The notes: generated from the letters alone by a model not told the origin. A stretch of DNA of 10,597 nt from Acidilobaceae archaeon UBA158 (GCA_002506595.1 DAXV01000032.1:1-10597), one strand, 5' to 3'; shown: positions 1-6,044, counted from the stretch's first letter. Translations and numbers: made by a program.

Positions 1-438
1 TAAAGGTATATTTGGAGTAACAACTAGTCTAATTAAGTTACTTGATGATGTACCAATAATTAAGCCATTTTGATATACTTCATAGTAAAGCAAATATATA
101 CCTGGATAATTGTATATAATGTTTACATAGTTACTTGTTGAATTTAAAACATTGCCATTTCCAATATAAATTAGTGTGTAACTTCCTTTGGAACTAATAT
201 ATCCAGGCAAGTAAACACTTAATGGACTTCCTGCTATTATAGTTAAAGATGCAGGTGATGCCGGTTTTAATATCGATTGTGTTTGTGATGTTATTGATGA
301 TGTGCTTTTAATTACTGATGATTTATTGTAATAAAATCCAAGAAACAAACCTATAACAACTATAACGACTATAGCTAACAAAACAACAGATCTTGAAACA
401 GATTTCCTTTTCCACGAATAACCTACTTCAATAGGCAT
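1..438 (-). CDS. N-terminal part of membrane-anchored extracellular protein, probably an ABC-transporter substrate-binding protein (partial)
   Basis: The reading frame opens with ATG at 438 and is still open at position 1, giving 146 residues. Residues 10-17 are basic (KRKSVSRS), followed by a hydrophobic segment at about 18-37. This layout resembles the class III (pilin-like) or signal-anchor leaders of crenarchaeal solute-binding proteins. A Ser/Thr-rich linker (about 39-60) carries a possible N-glycosylation site (NKS at 38). A beta-rich Ig/PKD-like domain follows (about 63-141), with an NST sequon at 99 and the segment YPGIYLLYYEVYQNG. I recall similar N-terminal domains ahead of the family 5 peptide-binding domain in crenarchaeal transporters, but the diagnostic domain lies outside the window, so this is inference. 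The start is supported by TTTTTAAAC (471-463), which would place transcription start a few bases from the ATG. It could also be another type of surface protein. Confidence 0.6.
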   Translation of the reverse strand, partial: MPIEVGYSWKRKSVSRSVVLLAIVVIVVIGLFLGFYYNKSSVIKSTSSITSQTQSILKPASPASLTIIAGSPLSVYLPGYISSKGSYTLIYIGNGNVLNSTSNYVNIIYNYPGIYLLYYEVYQNGLIIGTSSSNLIRLVVTPNIPL

Positions 439-462
439 CGCCGCTTATAGAATTCCTGCTAA

Positions 463-471
463 GTTTAAAAA
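463..471 (-). promoter_or_regulatory. TATA box for the left-edge gene
   Basis: The minus-strand sequence TTTTTAAAC is centred about 29 nt upstream of the ATG at 438. That spacing predicts a transcript with almost no leader. It also lies just downstream of the dehydratase small-subunit stop, and its T5 run could help end that transcript. Confidence 0.45.
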
Positions 472-480
472 TTTTATTAT

Positions 481-861
481 TTATTTATCTAAAATAATTA
501 TTTTATTTTCTTTCACAATTATTTTATCTCCATCTTCTATATCTTTTAGACCGTTAATATCAACATTATCAACTAATGGAATGTTAGCTAATGCACAACC
601 TGCAATTATTATAGGTTCAGATTTGGCCATAACTATTGCTTTTGGGGCAAAGCCATTTTCTTTTAAAGCATATATAATATAAGAACCAACTGTGCTTCCT
701 CTTGGTTTATATGCAATCAATATTTTATCTTTAACATTTCTTCCATCAATTAAGTTACCATTATTTGGATCTATATCTCCATAAAAGCTTATCTCCTTTA
801 TAATCAAAGCTTCACCTTGGGTTTCTCCTTTTACTAAAGCTCTTCCTGTTAACTCCTTCAT
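481..861 (-). CDS. Phosphomevalonate dehydratase, small subunit (AcnX swivelling domain, DUF126)
   Basis: This 126-residue protein is the swivelling-domain subunit of the archaeal AcnX-type aconitase superfamily. The established member is the phosphomevalonate dehydratase of Aeropyrum pernix, which makes trans-anhydromevalonate 5-phosphate in the archaeal mevalonate pathway. Visible hallmarks are PRGSTVGSY at residues 53-61, corresponding to the conserved Ser-containing loop of the active site, and the following AGCALANIPLVDNVD (87-101). The length is normal for a stand-alone small subunit. Its ATG overlaps the TGA of the large subunit by four bases (ATGA, 858-861), so the two are translationally coupled. 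An AGAGGT ribosome-binding site sits about 10 nt upstream inside the large-subunit gene. The subunit cannot work alone, and its neighbour supplies the Fe-S domain. Confidence 0.92.
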   Translation of the reverse strand: MKELTGRALVKGETQGEALIIKEISFYGDIDPNNGNLIDGRNVKDKILIAYKPRGSTVGSYIIYALKENGFAPKAIVMAKSEPIIIAGCALANIPLVDNVDINGLKDIEDGDKIIVKENKIIILDK

Positions 862-2060
862 GATTTTAATACCTCTTTCAAACTATCAATTGATATTAGT
901 GATACGTTCATGCCTTTTTTAGAGAGATAAAAATAAGCCTTATAGCTGTTTGTTGCGATGCTTAGCCCTTTATATCCGAATGGGCTTACAATTAAGCATG
1001 TATCCCCTATAAGTCTTACATTTTTCTCTTTAAGCATGCTTAAGACTTCTTTTCTAACTTTAGAGATTTGTTCTCTTGATGTAGTAATTATTATTTGAGA
1101 TTTAACATTTTCAATATTCTTTAATTGATTAGCTATCTTTTCAATCTCATCTTTATTTGCATGAGGGCATCCAAAATAAATTATATCTGGTACTTCAGAT
1201 GGCTTTATTTCCTCTTCCCTAATCTTTATATCATTATAATCTATTATAACTGTTTCCTTTAATTTGTTTTCATCAATCTTTTGAGGCGTTATTCCTTTAA
1301 TAACAATCATAGCTATGTTCCCAGCAGCTCCTAAAGAAGCTGAAAGCTCTTTAACAAGGGTATCGTTATTTAGATATTCATCCAAAAATGGTGGTTTCTC
1401 ATTATTGTGTAGCTTTGATAATATCTCACCTATTATACCTACTCTAACCTCATTTAATTCATAGTCATCAGGTCTTCTTATGACATATCTTGTATTAGGA
1501 ATTCTATTTTCTTCTATATGAAGTCCGTAGTAATATATTTTCCCTGTTATTGCTGCCATTAAAGAGATTGGTCCTCCTTCTCTATTTGTTTTTAACCCTA
1601 AAACACTATTACCATATACCACAGCATTTGATTCTCCCCAAGCAACGCTACTTCCTTTTTCTATATAGTTCACTTCAGGTAAATAATATGGGGTACAAGA
1701 TAAAGTAAGGTTGGCACCCATTTTTTTTAATGACATTAATATATCTTCTTGCCCTTTAAGATAGGTTCTATCAATCTTTGTAAAAGGCATCGAATCATAA
1801 TCCATAGTGTCATAACCTATTGGATTAACAGTTGCCTTTACTGAGAATTTAACACCAGAATCAGCAAACTCCTTGATTAGCTTTCTTCCTGGTTCACCAA
1901 TATTACCATAAGAAACTCCAGATATATGAGCATGAGATATATTAATTAGCTTTTCAGCGTCTAAGGATTCTCCAATAGAAACTATTACTTTTAACGCTTT
2001 TGATATTGCCCATCCATATTCTCCGTTAAGCATCTTTTCTTCTTCTTTTGTTAAATACAT
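858..2060 (-). CDS. Phosphomevalonate dehydratase, large subunit (AcnX catalytic, Fe-S)
   Basis: This 400-residue protein is the AcnX/DUF521 catalytic subunit that pairs with the adjacent small subunit. The family dehydrates (R)-5-phosphomevalonate. A UbiD-like decarboxylase and isopentenyl phosphate kinase then complete IPP synthesis, but those genes are not in this window. The protein has exactly three cysteines, C122 (SCTPYYLP), C298 (FGCPH) and C355 (GDTCLIV), which fits the three-cysteine [4Fe-4S] ligand set of the family. Other family segments are ISHAHISGVSYGNIGEPG (41-58) and WGESNAVVYGNSVLG (141-155), followed by TNREGGP (158-164). The start at 2060 lies 9 nt after the stop of the upstream gene. 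GGTGGT within the last codons of that gene, or the closer GGGCGGT, may serve as ribosome-binding site. The AcnX-type hydratase LhpI/cis-3-hydroxyproline dehydratase is an alternative, but those are usually bacterial and differ in context. Confidence 0.92.
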   Translation of the reverse strand: MYLTKEEEKMLNGEYGWAISKALKVIVSIGESLDAEKLINISHAHISGVSYGNIGEPGRKLIKEFADSGVKFSVKATVNPIGYDTMDYDSMPFTKIDRTYLKGQEDILMSLKKMGANLTLSCTPYYLPEVNYIEKGSSVAWGESNAVVYGNSVLGLKTNREGGPISLMAAITGKIYYYGLHIEENRIPNTRYVIRRPDDYELNEVRVGIIGEILSKLHNNEKPPFLDEYLNNDTLVKELSASLGAAGNIAMIVIKGITPQKIDENKLKETVIIDYNDIKIREEEIKPSEVPDIIYFGCPHANKDEIEKIANQLKNIENVKSQIIITTSREQISKVRKEVLSMLKEKNVRLIGDTCLIVSPFGYKGLSIATNSYKAYFYLSKKGMNVSLISIDSLKEVLKS

Positions 2061-2069
2061 TATACCGCC

Positions 2070-3074
2070 CTAATACCACCATGTATTTTTAAAGTTGTGT
2101 TCAGGTATCATATATATTCTATTCTGATAAGCCTTACATTCTTTTGTAAATATGCAATTCTCTTTGAATCCTGTAATTTTTATGCATTCGTTTTCATAAG
2201 AATTTTTACAGACAGGATCATTTGCTTTACAGCAATTTCTTCCAAATGACCAAAGGAAATCATCTAAAATAAATGGATCGATACCAGAATATTGTGAGAC
2301 TAGCTTATATGCCTGTCTAACTGCTAGTCTTAATAATACATCTTCCCACTCAGAAAATTCAATATTAGCATAAATTTTCTCTCTTGTAATATCATCTATT
2401 TCTACAATACCCAGCCTTAAAGCTATTCTTGTTAAATGATTATCTATAGGTAACTCTTTATTATAGGGATCGTTAATGTTTAATATAGATCTTCTTTCCA
2501 AGAATTTTGCTAATAAAAACGCTTTTTTTTCTACAGGATCTTGATATGCTTTAAAAATTTTTAAAATATCAATAAATCCATTTCCAAAATCTCTCCTTAA
2601 AAATCCTTGCGATGTTGTTATAATATCATAAGGATCATCAAAGTTTTTCTTAATTTTTATTCCAATATCTTTTAATAATTCCAACCTAATTCTAATATCG
2701 CTTGGATAAATTTTTCTACCTTCTTTGCTTTCAATAGTAAGCCATTTTGTTAAGGTTTCTATATCAATATTTGCCAAATTTTCTGGATAAAAAAACGATG
2801 GATCTTCTTTATATTTTATGATACCTAATTTATATAAAGCATCTGCTCCATGATAAATTCTATTTTCAATATACCCTTCAAAGGGTTTATCATGAAACCT
2901 TAGTCTATGATCCATAGACACCATAACTAAGAAATATAAGAAAACGTTTTCTTTTGGCTCTTTTAATGGTGGAAAATAATTTTCATCGTCATACATATCA
3001 ATATTTTTAATTTTTATAGGTTTAAGCAATTTACCTATTTTTTCGCACGAATCTTGATTGATTTTAACTTGCAT
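2070..3074 (-). CDS. HhH-GPD-like protein with C-terminal cysteine-rich (Fe-S type) loop, function unknown
   Basis: The protein has 334 residues. Residues 209-222 (PIDNHLTRIALRLG) resemble the catalytic-Asp segment of the endonuclease III/HhH-GPD glycosylase family (VDTHxxRxxxRLG), making D211 the counterpart of the catalytic Asp. About 70 residues later, FLWSFGRNCC is followed by cysteines at 281, 282, 289, 297, 307 and 313. C282-x6-C289 has the same spacing as the first pair of the endonuclease III [4Fe-4S] loop. The usual helix-hairpin-helix LPGVGxKTA with its catalytic Lys is not recognisable before D211, where the sequence reads AKFLERRSILNINDPYNKE. It may therefore be a monofunctional glycosylase, a non-catalytic relative or an RNA-acting enzyme. 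The N-terminal 200 residues are unfamiliar to me. It is the first gene of the dehydratase operon. AGGGAG, 4 nt before the ATG, supports the start. Confidence 0.6.
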   Translation of the reverse strand: MQVKINQDSCEKIGKLLKPIKIKNIDMYDDENYFPPLKEPKENVFLYFLVMVSMDHRLRFHDKPFEGYIENRIYHGADALYKLGIIKYKEDPSFFYPENLANIDIETLTKWLTIESKEGRKIYPSDIRIRLELLKDIGIKIKKNFDDPYDIITTSQGFLRRDFGNGFIDILKIFKAYQDPVEKKAFLLAKFLERRSILNINDPYNKELPIDNHLTRIALRLGIVEIDDITREKIYANIEFSEWEDVLLRLAVRQAYKLVSQYSGIDPFILDDFLWSFGRNCCKANDPVCKNSYENECIKITGFKENCIFTKECKAYQNRIYMIPEHNFKNTWWY

Positions 3075-3105
3075 TTTACTCCCTATTATATTTGTAATCT
3101 AATCA

Positions 3106-3115
3106 ATTATTAAAT
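3106..3115. promoter_or_regulatory. Near-symmetric TATA element between divergent genes
   Basis: The sequence ATTATTAAAT reads as a TATA-like element on both strands. It lies about 38 bp from the start at 3074 (minus) and about 35 bp from the start at 3147 (plus). In each direction this predicts a short leader that just includes the ribosome-binding site. Only 72 bp separate the two genes, so this is the only obvious core-promoter candidate for both. Confidence 0.4.
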
Positions 3116-3136
3116 CTCAGAACTCAATATGATATA

Positions 3137-3142
3137 AGGAGG
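3137..3142 (+). promoter_or_regulatory. Shine-Dalgarno site for the wHTH-like gene
   Basis: AGGAGG lies 4 nt before the ATG at 3147. This is the strongest ribosome-binding site in the window and fixes the start of the small gene. Confidence 0.75.
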
Positions 3143-3146
3143 AAAA

Positions 3147-3422
3147 ATGGCTGAGCAATGGTTGATTGATTCTTCAAAAATAATAGAAAAGGCAAGAAAT
3201 TTATCTGAAGAAGAAAAAAGAGTTTTCAAATATTTTTTAGAGAATATATCAGTAGGGGATTTAAGAGCGATAATGGAATTAGAAAAAAAAGGGATAAAAG
3301 ATCCTAGATCTATTATTGAAAACTTAGTTTTAATGGGCTTAATAGAAAGAGGTAATTATTGTTATAATTTGCCTTTTCCATTAAGAGTATATATATCTAA
3401 GCAGGGTATTCCTGAAATATAA
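3147..3422 (+). CDS. Small winged-helix-like protein, function unknown
   Basis: The protein has 91 residues. It appears as helices at about 8-29, 35-46 and 53-65, then a short turn and strand-like segment (LIERGNYCYNLPFPLRVYI, 66-84). This helix-helix-helix-wing order, with the phrase IIENLVLMGLIERG, resembles a winged helix-turn-helix fold, so a DNA-binding or protein-adaptor role is possible. I do not recognise a named family. The AGGAGG site and clean ATG make translation convincing. Its stop is 22 nt before the start of the nucleoside phosphorylase, and the two probably share one transcript. It may regulate that unit or be an unrelated small chromatin or replication factor; the sequence does not decide. 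Confidence 0.75.
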   Translation: MAEQWLIDSSKIIEKARNLSEEEKRVFKYFLENISVGDLRAIMELEKKGIKDPRSIIENLVLMGLIERGNYCYNLPFPLRVYISKQGIPEI

Positions 3423-3431
3423 TTTGAAATT

Positions 3432-3436
3432 GGAGG
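3432..3436 (+). promoter_or_regulatory. Shine-Dalgarno site that decides the phosphorylase start
   Basis: GGAGG lies 8 nt before the ATG at 3445. It argues against an upstream in-frame TTG at 3424, which would add seven residues and start before the ribosome-binding site. Confidence 0.75.
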
Positions 3437-3444
3437 TTTTAGAA

Positions 3445-4140
3445 ATGAAAAAGGTATATCATTTAGAAGCTGATGAAGTACCAAGAAATATTATTATAAT
3501 GGGAGATCCACAAAGAGTAATAGATGTATCTTCATTATTGGAAAATCCTATTTTAATAAGTAAAAGTAGGGATTTATTTGTTTATAAGGGATATTATAAT
3601 AATAAAGAAGTTGGCTTGGCTACTCATGGTATTGGCGGACCTAGCGCTGCTATAGTAATTGAAGAGTTAATTAAATTAGGTGCAAAGATTTTAATTAGAT
3701 TAGGTACAGTTGGTTCATTAAAAGAAGAAATTGATGTCGGTAACATTATAATTCCGACTGGAGCTTCATTCTGGTATGGAGGAGCTGGCCTTGGAATGTA
3801 TTTTAATAATATATGTCCTCCGACAAATCCAAGCTACGACTTAGTTTATGATTTAATTAAAGCAATTAATAACACTAAATTAAATTACCATGTAGGATCA
3901 ATTTTTTCAAGTGATTCTTTCTATGCGGAAAAAAATTATATAGAAACACTAATAAAGTTAAACTTTATAGGAGTAGAAATGGAATGTGCAACATTATTCG
4001 CCATTTCAAATCTAAGAGGTATTAAATCTGCATGTGTATTAGTTACAAGTAATAATATAGTGAAAGGAACTGAAGGAAGCTATGATGATATTATTAAAAA
4101 TGTTGCAAAAATAATATTGGATATAATTACTAATCGATAA
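3445..4140 (+). CDS. 5'-methylthioadenosine/purine nucleoside phosphorylase (PNP/UDP family 1)
   Basis: This 231-residue enzyme of the hexameric trimer-of-dimers PNP/UP family cleaves nucleosides with phosphate to base and (methylthio)ribose 1-phosphate, for purine or methylthioadenosine salvage. Family landmarks are MGDPQR (19-24; G20 and R24 bind phosphate), R42, ATHGIGGPS (59-67), RLGTVGSL (85-92; R85 and T88 in the phosphate site), FSSDSFYAE (154-162) and VEMECATLF (177-185; M179 and E180 bind ribose). The overall resemblance, as I remember it, is closest to Sulfolobus solfataricus methylthioadenosine phosphorylase. The residue acting as general acid in hexameric PNPs (SD[HN]) is replaced: the segment reads TSNNIVKG (201-208), with N203 where Asp is expected. 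That may shift specificity toward 6-oxopurines or lower activity on aminopurines. The start was moved from TTG 3424 to ATG 3445 because of the GGAGG site. Confidence 0.9.
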   Translation: MKKVYHLEADEVPRNIIIMGDPQRVIDVSSLLENPILISKSRDLFVYKGYYNNKEVGLATHGIGGPSAAIVIEELIKLGAKILIRLGTVGSLKEEIDVGNIIIPTGASFWYGGAGLGMYFNNICPPTNPSYDLVYDLIKAINNTKLNYHVGSIFSSDSFYAEKNYIETLIKLNFIGVEMECATLFAISNLRGIKSACVLVTSNNIVKGTEGSYDDIIKNVAKIILDIITNR

Positions 4141-4183
4141 TAATAATTGTTAATTGTTCTTTAATTAATATATGTATCATATA

Positions 4184-4198
4184 TAGATAAATATTTTT
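4184..4198 (+). promoter_or_regulatory. Possible TATA region of the MFS transporter gene
   Basis: An A/T-only stretch containing GATAAATATTTTT lies about 35-48 bp upstream of the ATG at 4232, after a T-rich tail that may end the phosphorylase transcript. The predicted transcription start would fall close to the run of six G (4220-4225), the probable ribosome-binding site. The whole gap is AT-rich, so this is weak. Confidence 0.3.
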
Positions 4199-4231
4199 AG
4201 TCTCGAATTAAACAATGCAGGGGGGAATGAT

Positions 4232-5404
4232 ATGGATAACAAAAAAAGAGCATTAATATATACATCACTAGGTCATTTTCTTAATGATAGTTTTATTATT
4301 GCATTTTCAATACTGATAGCTTATTATTTAGACATGAAAATATCAGCATTTTATTTAGGAATCATGGGTGCTTTAATAAACATATTATCAGGATTAATTA
4401 GCATATGGGTAGGCAATATTGCAGATAAAAGTGGATCGCATGCAAAATTAATGCTTTTAGGGTATACTTTGATAGGATTATCTATTATTTTATATGGAGT
4501 ATCATTTTTATATATAAGATATGATTTAATATATATAGCAATCGCATCTATATTATTAGGTTCTGGATTGTCTTTTTATCATCCTTTAGGAGGATCAATA
4601 TTACAACACACTTTTGATCCTAAGGATTCACCTAAAGCTCTTGGGTTTAATGGTTCTTTTGGCAGTATTGGAAGGGCTCTATTTCCTGTTGTAATGGTAT
4701 TTGCAATCAATTATTTAGGAGGCTCATTATCTCTCTTTATTATAGGTATTTATACATTTATTATAGGTTTAATAGTATTCTATGGATTACATCCAATAAA
4801 AATTGAGTATAAAATAAATAGGAGTTCTAATAATAAAGTTTCATTAAGCTCCTATTATTATGTTTTGATACCGTTAACAGTTGTTGTATTCATTAGGGCA
4901 ATGTTTATTTCAGGTGTACAAACATATGTACCTACATATCTATCTCATCTATTTAATTCAAAAGAAATAATGAGTATTATTTTAACAATTTCATATGCAA
5001 CGGCAATATTTGGTCAACCCTATTTCGGAAAGTTAACAGGTGATATAGGAGGAAGAAAAGTAGTGTTTTTAACTACTATTTTTGCTACATTATTTTATAT
5101 TATGTTTTTATTAATTAAAAACAATATAATTATTTCACTTATGTTTGTGTTGTTTTCCCTTTTTGCATTTAGTGGATTTCCTGTTTTATTAGGTTATGTA
5201 GGCCAAATTGTTGATAAAAGCATTTCAGCTCAAGCTAATTCATTGATATGGGGCATTGGAAATACTGTAGGAGGAGCTATAGGTATATTAATAGGCGGCT
5301 TTTTGCTAAATAAAATAGGATTTTATAATGATATGTTATCGTTTGCAATTATAGCTATAATATCAACTGCTTTATTACCATTAATACCAAATAAAAAGAA
5401 ATGA
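4232..5404 (+). CDS. Major facilitator superfamily transporter, fosmidomycin-resistance (Fsr)-like
   Basis: This 390-residue integral membrane protein has about twelve hydrophobic segments and a hydrophilic central loop at about 189-207, between TM6 and TM7. Visible MFS signatures are GNIADKSG (61-68) in the TM2-TM3 loop and GKLTGDIGGRK (266-276) in the equivalent loop of the second half. The N-terminal GHFLNDS (14-20) and the SFYHPLGG segment (114-121) recall the Fsr/fosmidomycin-resistance subgroup, where SHxxND and FHP are conserved. These proteins are proton-driven exporters, but the substrate cannot be read from the sequence. G6 (4220-4225) precedes the ATG by 6 nt. The gene ends 2 nt from the convergent uspA stop, so the transcripts probably overlap at their 3' ends. 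Confidence 0.85.
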   Translation: MDNKKRALIYTSLGHFLNDSFIIAFSILIAYYLDMKISAFYLGIMGALINILSGLISIWVGNIADKSGSHAKLMLLGYTLIGLSIILYGVSFLYIRYDLIYIAIASILLGSGLSFYHPLGGSILQHTFDPKDSPKALGFNGSFGSIGRALFPVVMVFAINYLGGSLSLFIIGIYTFIIGLIVFYGLHPIKIEYKINRSSNNKVSLSSYYYVLIPLTVVVFIRAMFISGVQTYVPTYLSHLFNSKEIMSIILTISYATAIFGQPYFGKLTGDIGGRKVVFLTTIFATLFYIMFLLIKNNIIISLMFVLFSLFAFSGFPVLLGYVGQIVDKSISAQANSLIWGIGNTVGGAIGILIGGFLLNKIGFYNDMLSFAIIAIISTALLPLIPNKKK

Positions 5405-5406
5405 TT

Positions 5407-5835
5407 TTACGGAACAACTAATACATCCGTTTTTGTTATTTTTCCTGCTACTTTACTTGTAACACTACCCAGAATTAATCTTTCAATTCTAGATAATCTT
5501 CTTCTTCCCAATACTATTAGGTCACAATTATTTGTTTCAGCGTAATTTAATATAACATCAGCTGGATCTCCTGAAAGTACTTCATACTTAGTTTTTATGC
5601 CTTCAGATAATAACTTATTTGTTAATTCAGATAATTTTTTCTTTGTTGAATCAATTATAGCTGCAGTATTGATTATATCGGGACTAACAATTTCTCCCAC
5701 AATAACAGATGCAGGAGGTACAACAGTTATTATGCAAATTTCTGAATTAAGCGCTTTGCTTAATTCAATTGCTTTAGATAAAGCTCTTTCTCCACCTTCA
5801 GAGCCATCATAGCCAACTAGAATTTTTTTATACAA
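5407..5835 (-). CDS. Universal stress protein (UspA family), ATP-binding type
   Basis: This 142-residue single-domain Usp starts MYKKILVGYDGSEGG. D10 corresponds to the Asp that contacts adenine in ATP-binding Usp proteins. The C-terminal nucleotide loop LGRRRLSRIERLILGSVT (109-126) follows the G-x2-G-x9-G-S/T motif, except that the second Gly is Arg (R113), so ATP binding may be altered. The protein is probably cytosolic and dimeric, and its signal is unknown. I chose TTG at 5835: GAGGTGA (5846-5840) lies 4 nt upstream and the resulting N-terminus is the family-typical MYKKILV. An ATG at 5850, five codons upstream, is the alternative and would be read leaderlessly from the TATA element at 5869-5878. 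An even longer frame to 5988 runs antisense through the sRNA genes and is not credible. Confidence 0.9.
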   Translation of the reverse strand: MYKKILVGYDGSEGGERALSKAIELSKALNSEICIITVVPPASVIVGEIVSPDIINTAAIIDSTKKKLSELTNKLLSEGIKTKYEVLSGDPADVILNYAETNNCDLIVLGRRRLSRIERLILGSVTSKVAGKITKTDVLVVP

Positions 5836-5839
5836 ACTT

Positions 5840-5846
5840 TCACCTC
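5840..5846 (-). promoter_or_regulatory. Shine-Dalgarno site favouring the TTG start of uspA
   Basis: The minus-strand GAGGTGA matches the archaeal anti-Shine-Dalgarno and lies 4 nt before TTG 5835. It falls inside the coding sequence if ATG 5850 is used, which is why the start is ambiguous. Confidence 0.6.
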
Positions 5847-5868
5847 TCATTATAATATATAATCTAAT

Positions 5869-5879
5869 AATATATAAAT
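5869..5879. promoter_or_regulatory. Bidirectional TATA element between uspA and the sRNA genes
   Basis: AATATATAAAT reads TATATAAA on the plus strand (5871-5878), centred about 26 bp before the first sRNA (5900). It reads TTTATATATT on the minus strand, centred about 24 bp before ATG 5850 of uspA. One element therefore sits at standard archaeal spacing for both divergent transcripts. Confidence 0.55.
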
Positions 5880-5899
5880 GTTTACAGGCAATATAATTA

Positions 5900-5960
5900 A
5901 TGCCCGATGAAGATCGCTGCAGGCGCGATAGATGAGCTTGGCCTGTGTTACCGAGGGCAT
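5900..5960 (+). ncRNA. C/D box sRNA 1 (2'-O-methylation guide)
   Basis: A terminal stem ATGCCC/GGGCAT (5900-5905 with 5955-5960) closes a kink-turn. There is a 3-nt bulge (G5906, A5907, T5908), C box ATGAAGA (5907-5913) and D box CCGA (5951-5954). Tandem G-A pairs 5909/5954 and 5910/5953, an A-C at 5911/5952 and a G-C pair 5912/5951 all form. The internal D' GCGA (5925-5928) and C' ATGAGCT (5932-5938) form a kink-loop with a 5-nt loop, the two G-A pairs and two compensating Watson-Crick pairs. Guides are 11 nt (5914-5924) and 12 nt (5939-5950). From remembered rRNA, guide 1 fits archaeal 16S GCCUGCGGC with one G-U pair. Guide 2 fits the 23S domain IV segment AACACAGG. The boxes are degenerate, so support is mainly structural. 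A TATA box lies 26 bp upstream. Confidence 0.7.
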
Positions 5961-5987
5961 ATTGAATTAAAATAGATGTAAAATGCA

Positions 5988-6044
5988 AAGCGGTGATGAT
6001 GCTGATATCGTCGGATAAATGAAGTCAATATCCCCGTCTGAGCT
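5988..6044 (+). ncRNA. C/D box sRNA 2 (2'-O-methylation guide, predicted peptidyl-transferase-centre targets)
   Basis: The box C GTGATGA (5993-5999) and box D CTGA (6038-6041) are perfect consensus. They are flanked by AGC/GCT (5989-5991 with 6042-6044) and the same 3-nt kink-turn bulge as the preceding RNA. D' CGGA (6012-6015) and C' ATGAAGT (6019-6025) form a kink-loop of 5 nt. Both guides are exactly 12 nt (6000-6011 and 6026-6037), the standard archaeal spacing. Guide 1 can pair with the universally conserved 23S CGAUGUCGGC (E. coli 2501-2510, two G-U pairs), placing methylation at U2504. Guide 2 can pair with 23S CGGGGAUA (2443-2450), placing it at G2446. Targets come from recalled rRNA sequence and are inference; the gene call itself is strong. 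The 3' end touches the alba stop codon on the other strand. Confidence 0.88.

Noticed and set aside
3424..3444. Seven extra residues on the nucleoside phosphorylase from a TTG start
   Set aside because: The GGAGG site lies inside this stretch and serves ATG 3445; the shorter protein also matches the family N-terminus.
5597..5812. Plus-strand open frame inside uspA
   Set aside because: It is a shadow of a well-supported Usp gene, with no independent start signals.
5836..5988. Long N-terminal extension of the universal stress protein up to 5988
   Set aside because: The extension is unlike any Usp N-terminus, runs antisense through the first sRNA and past the TATA element, and the family start MYKKILV with its own ribosome-binding site lies downstream.
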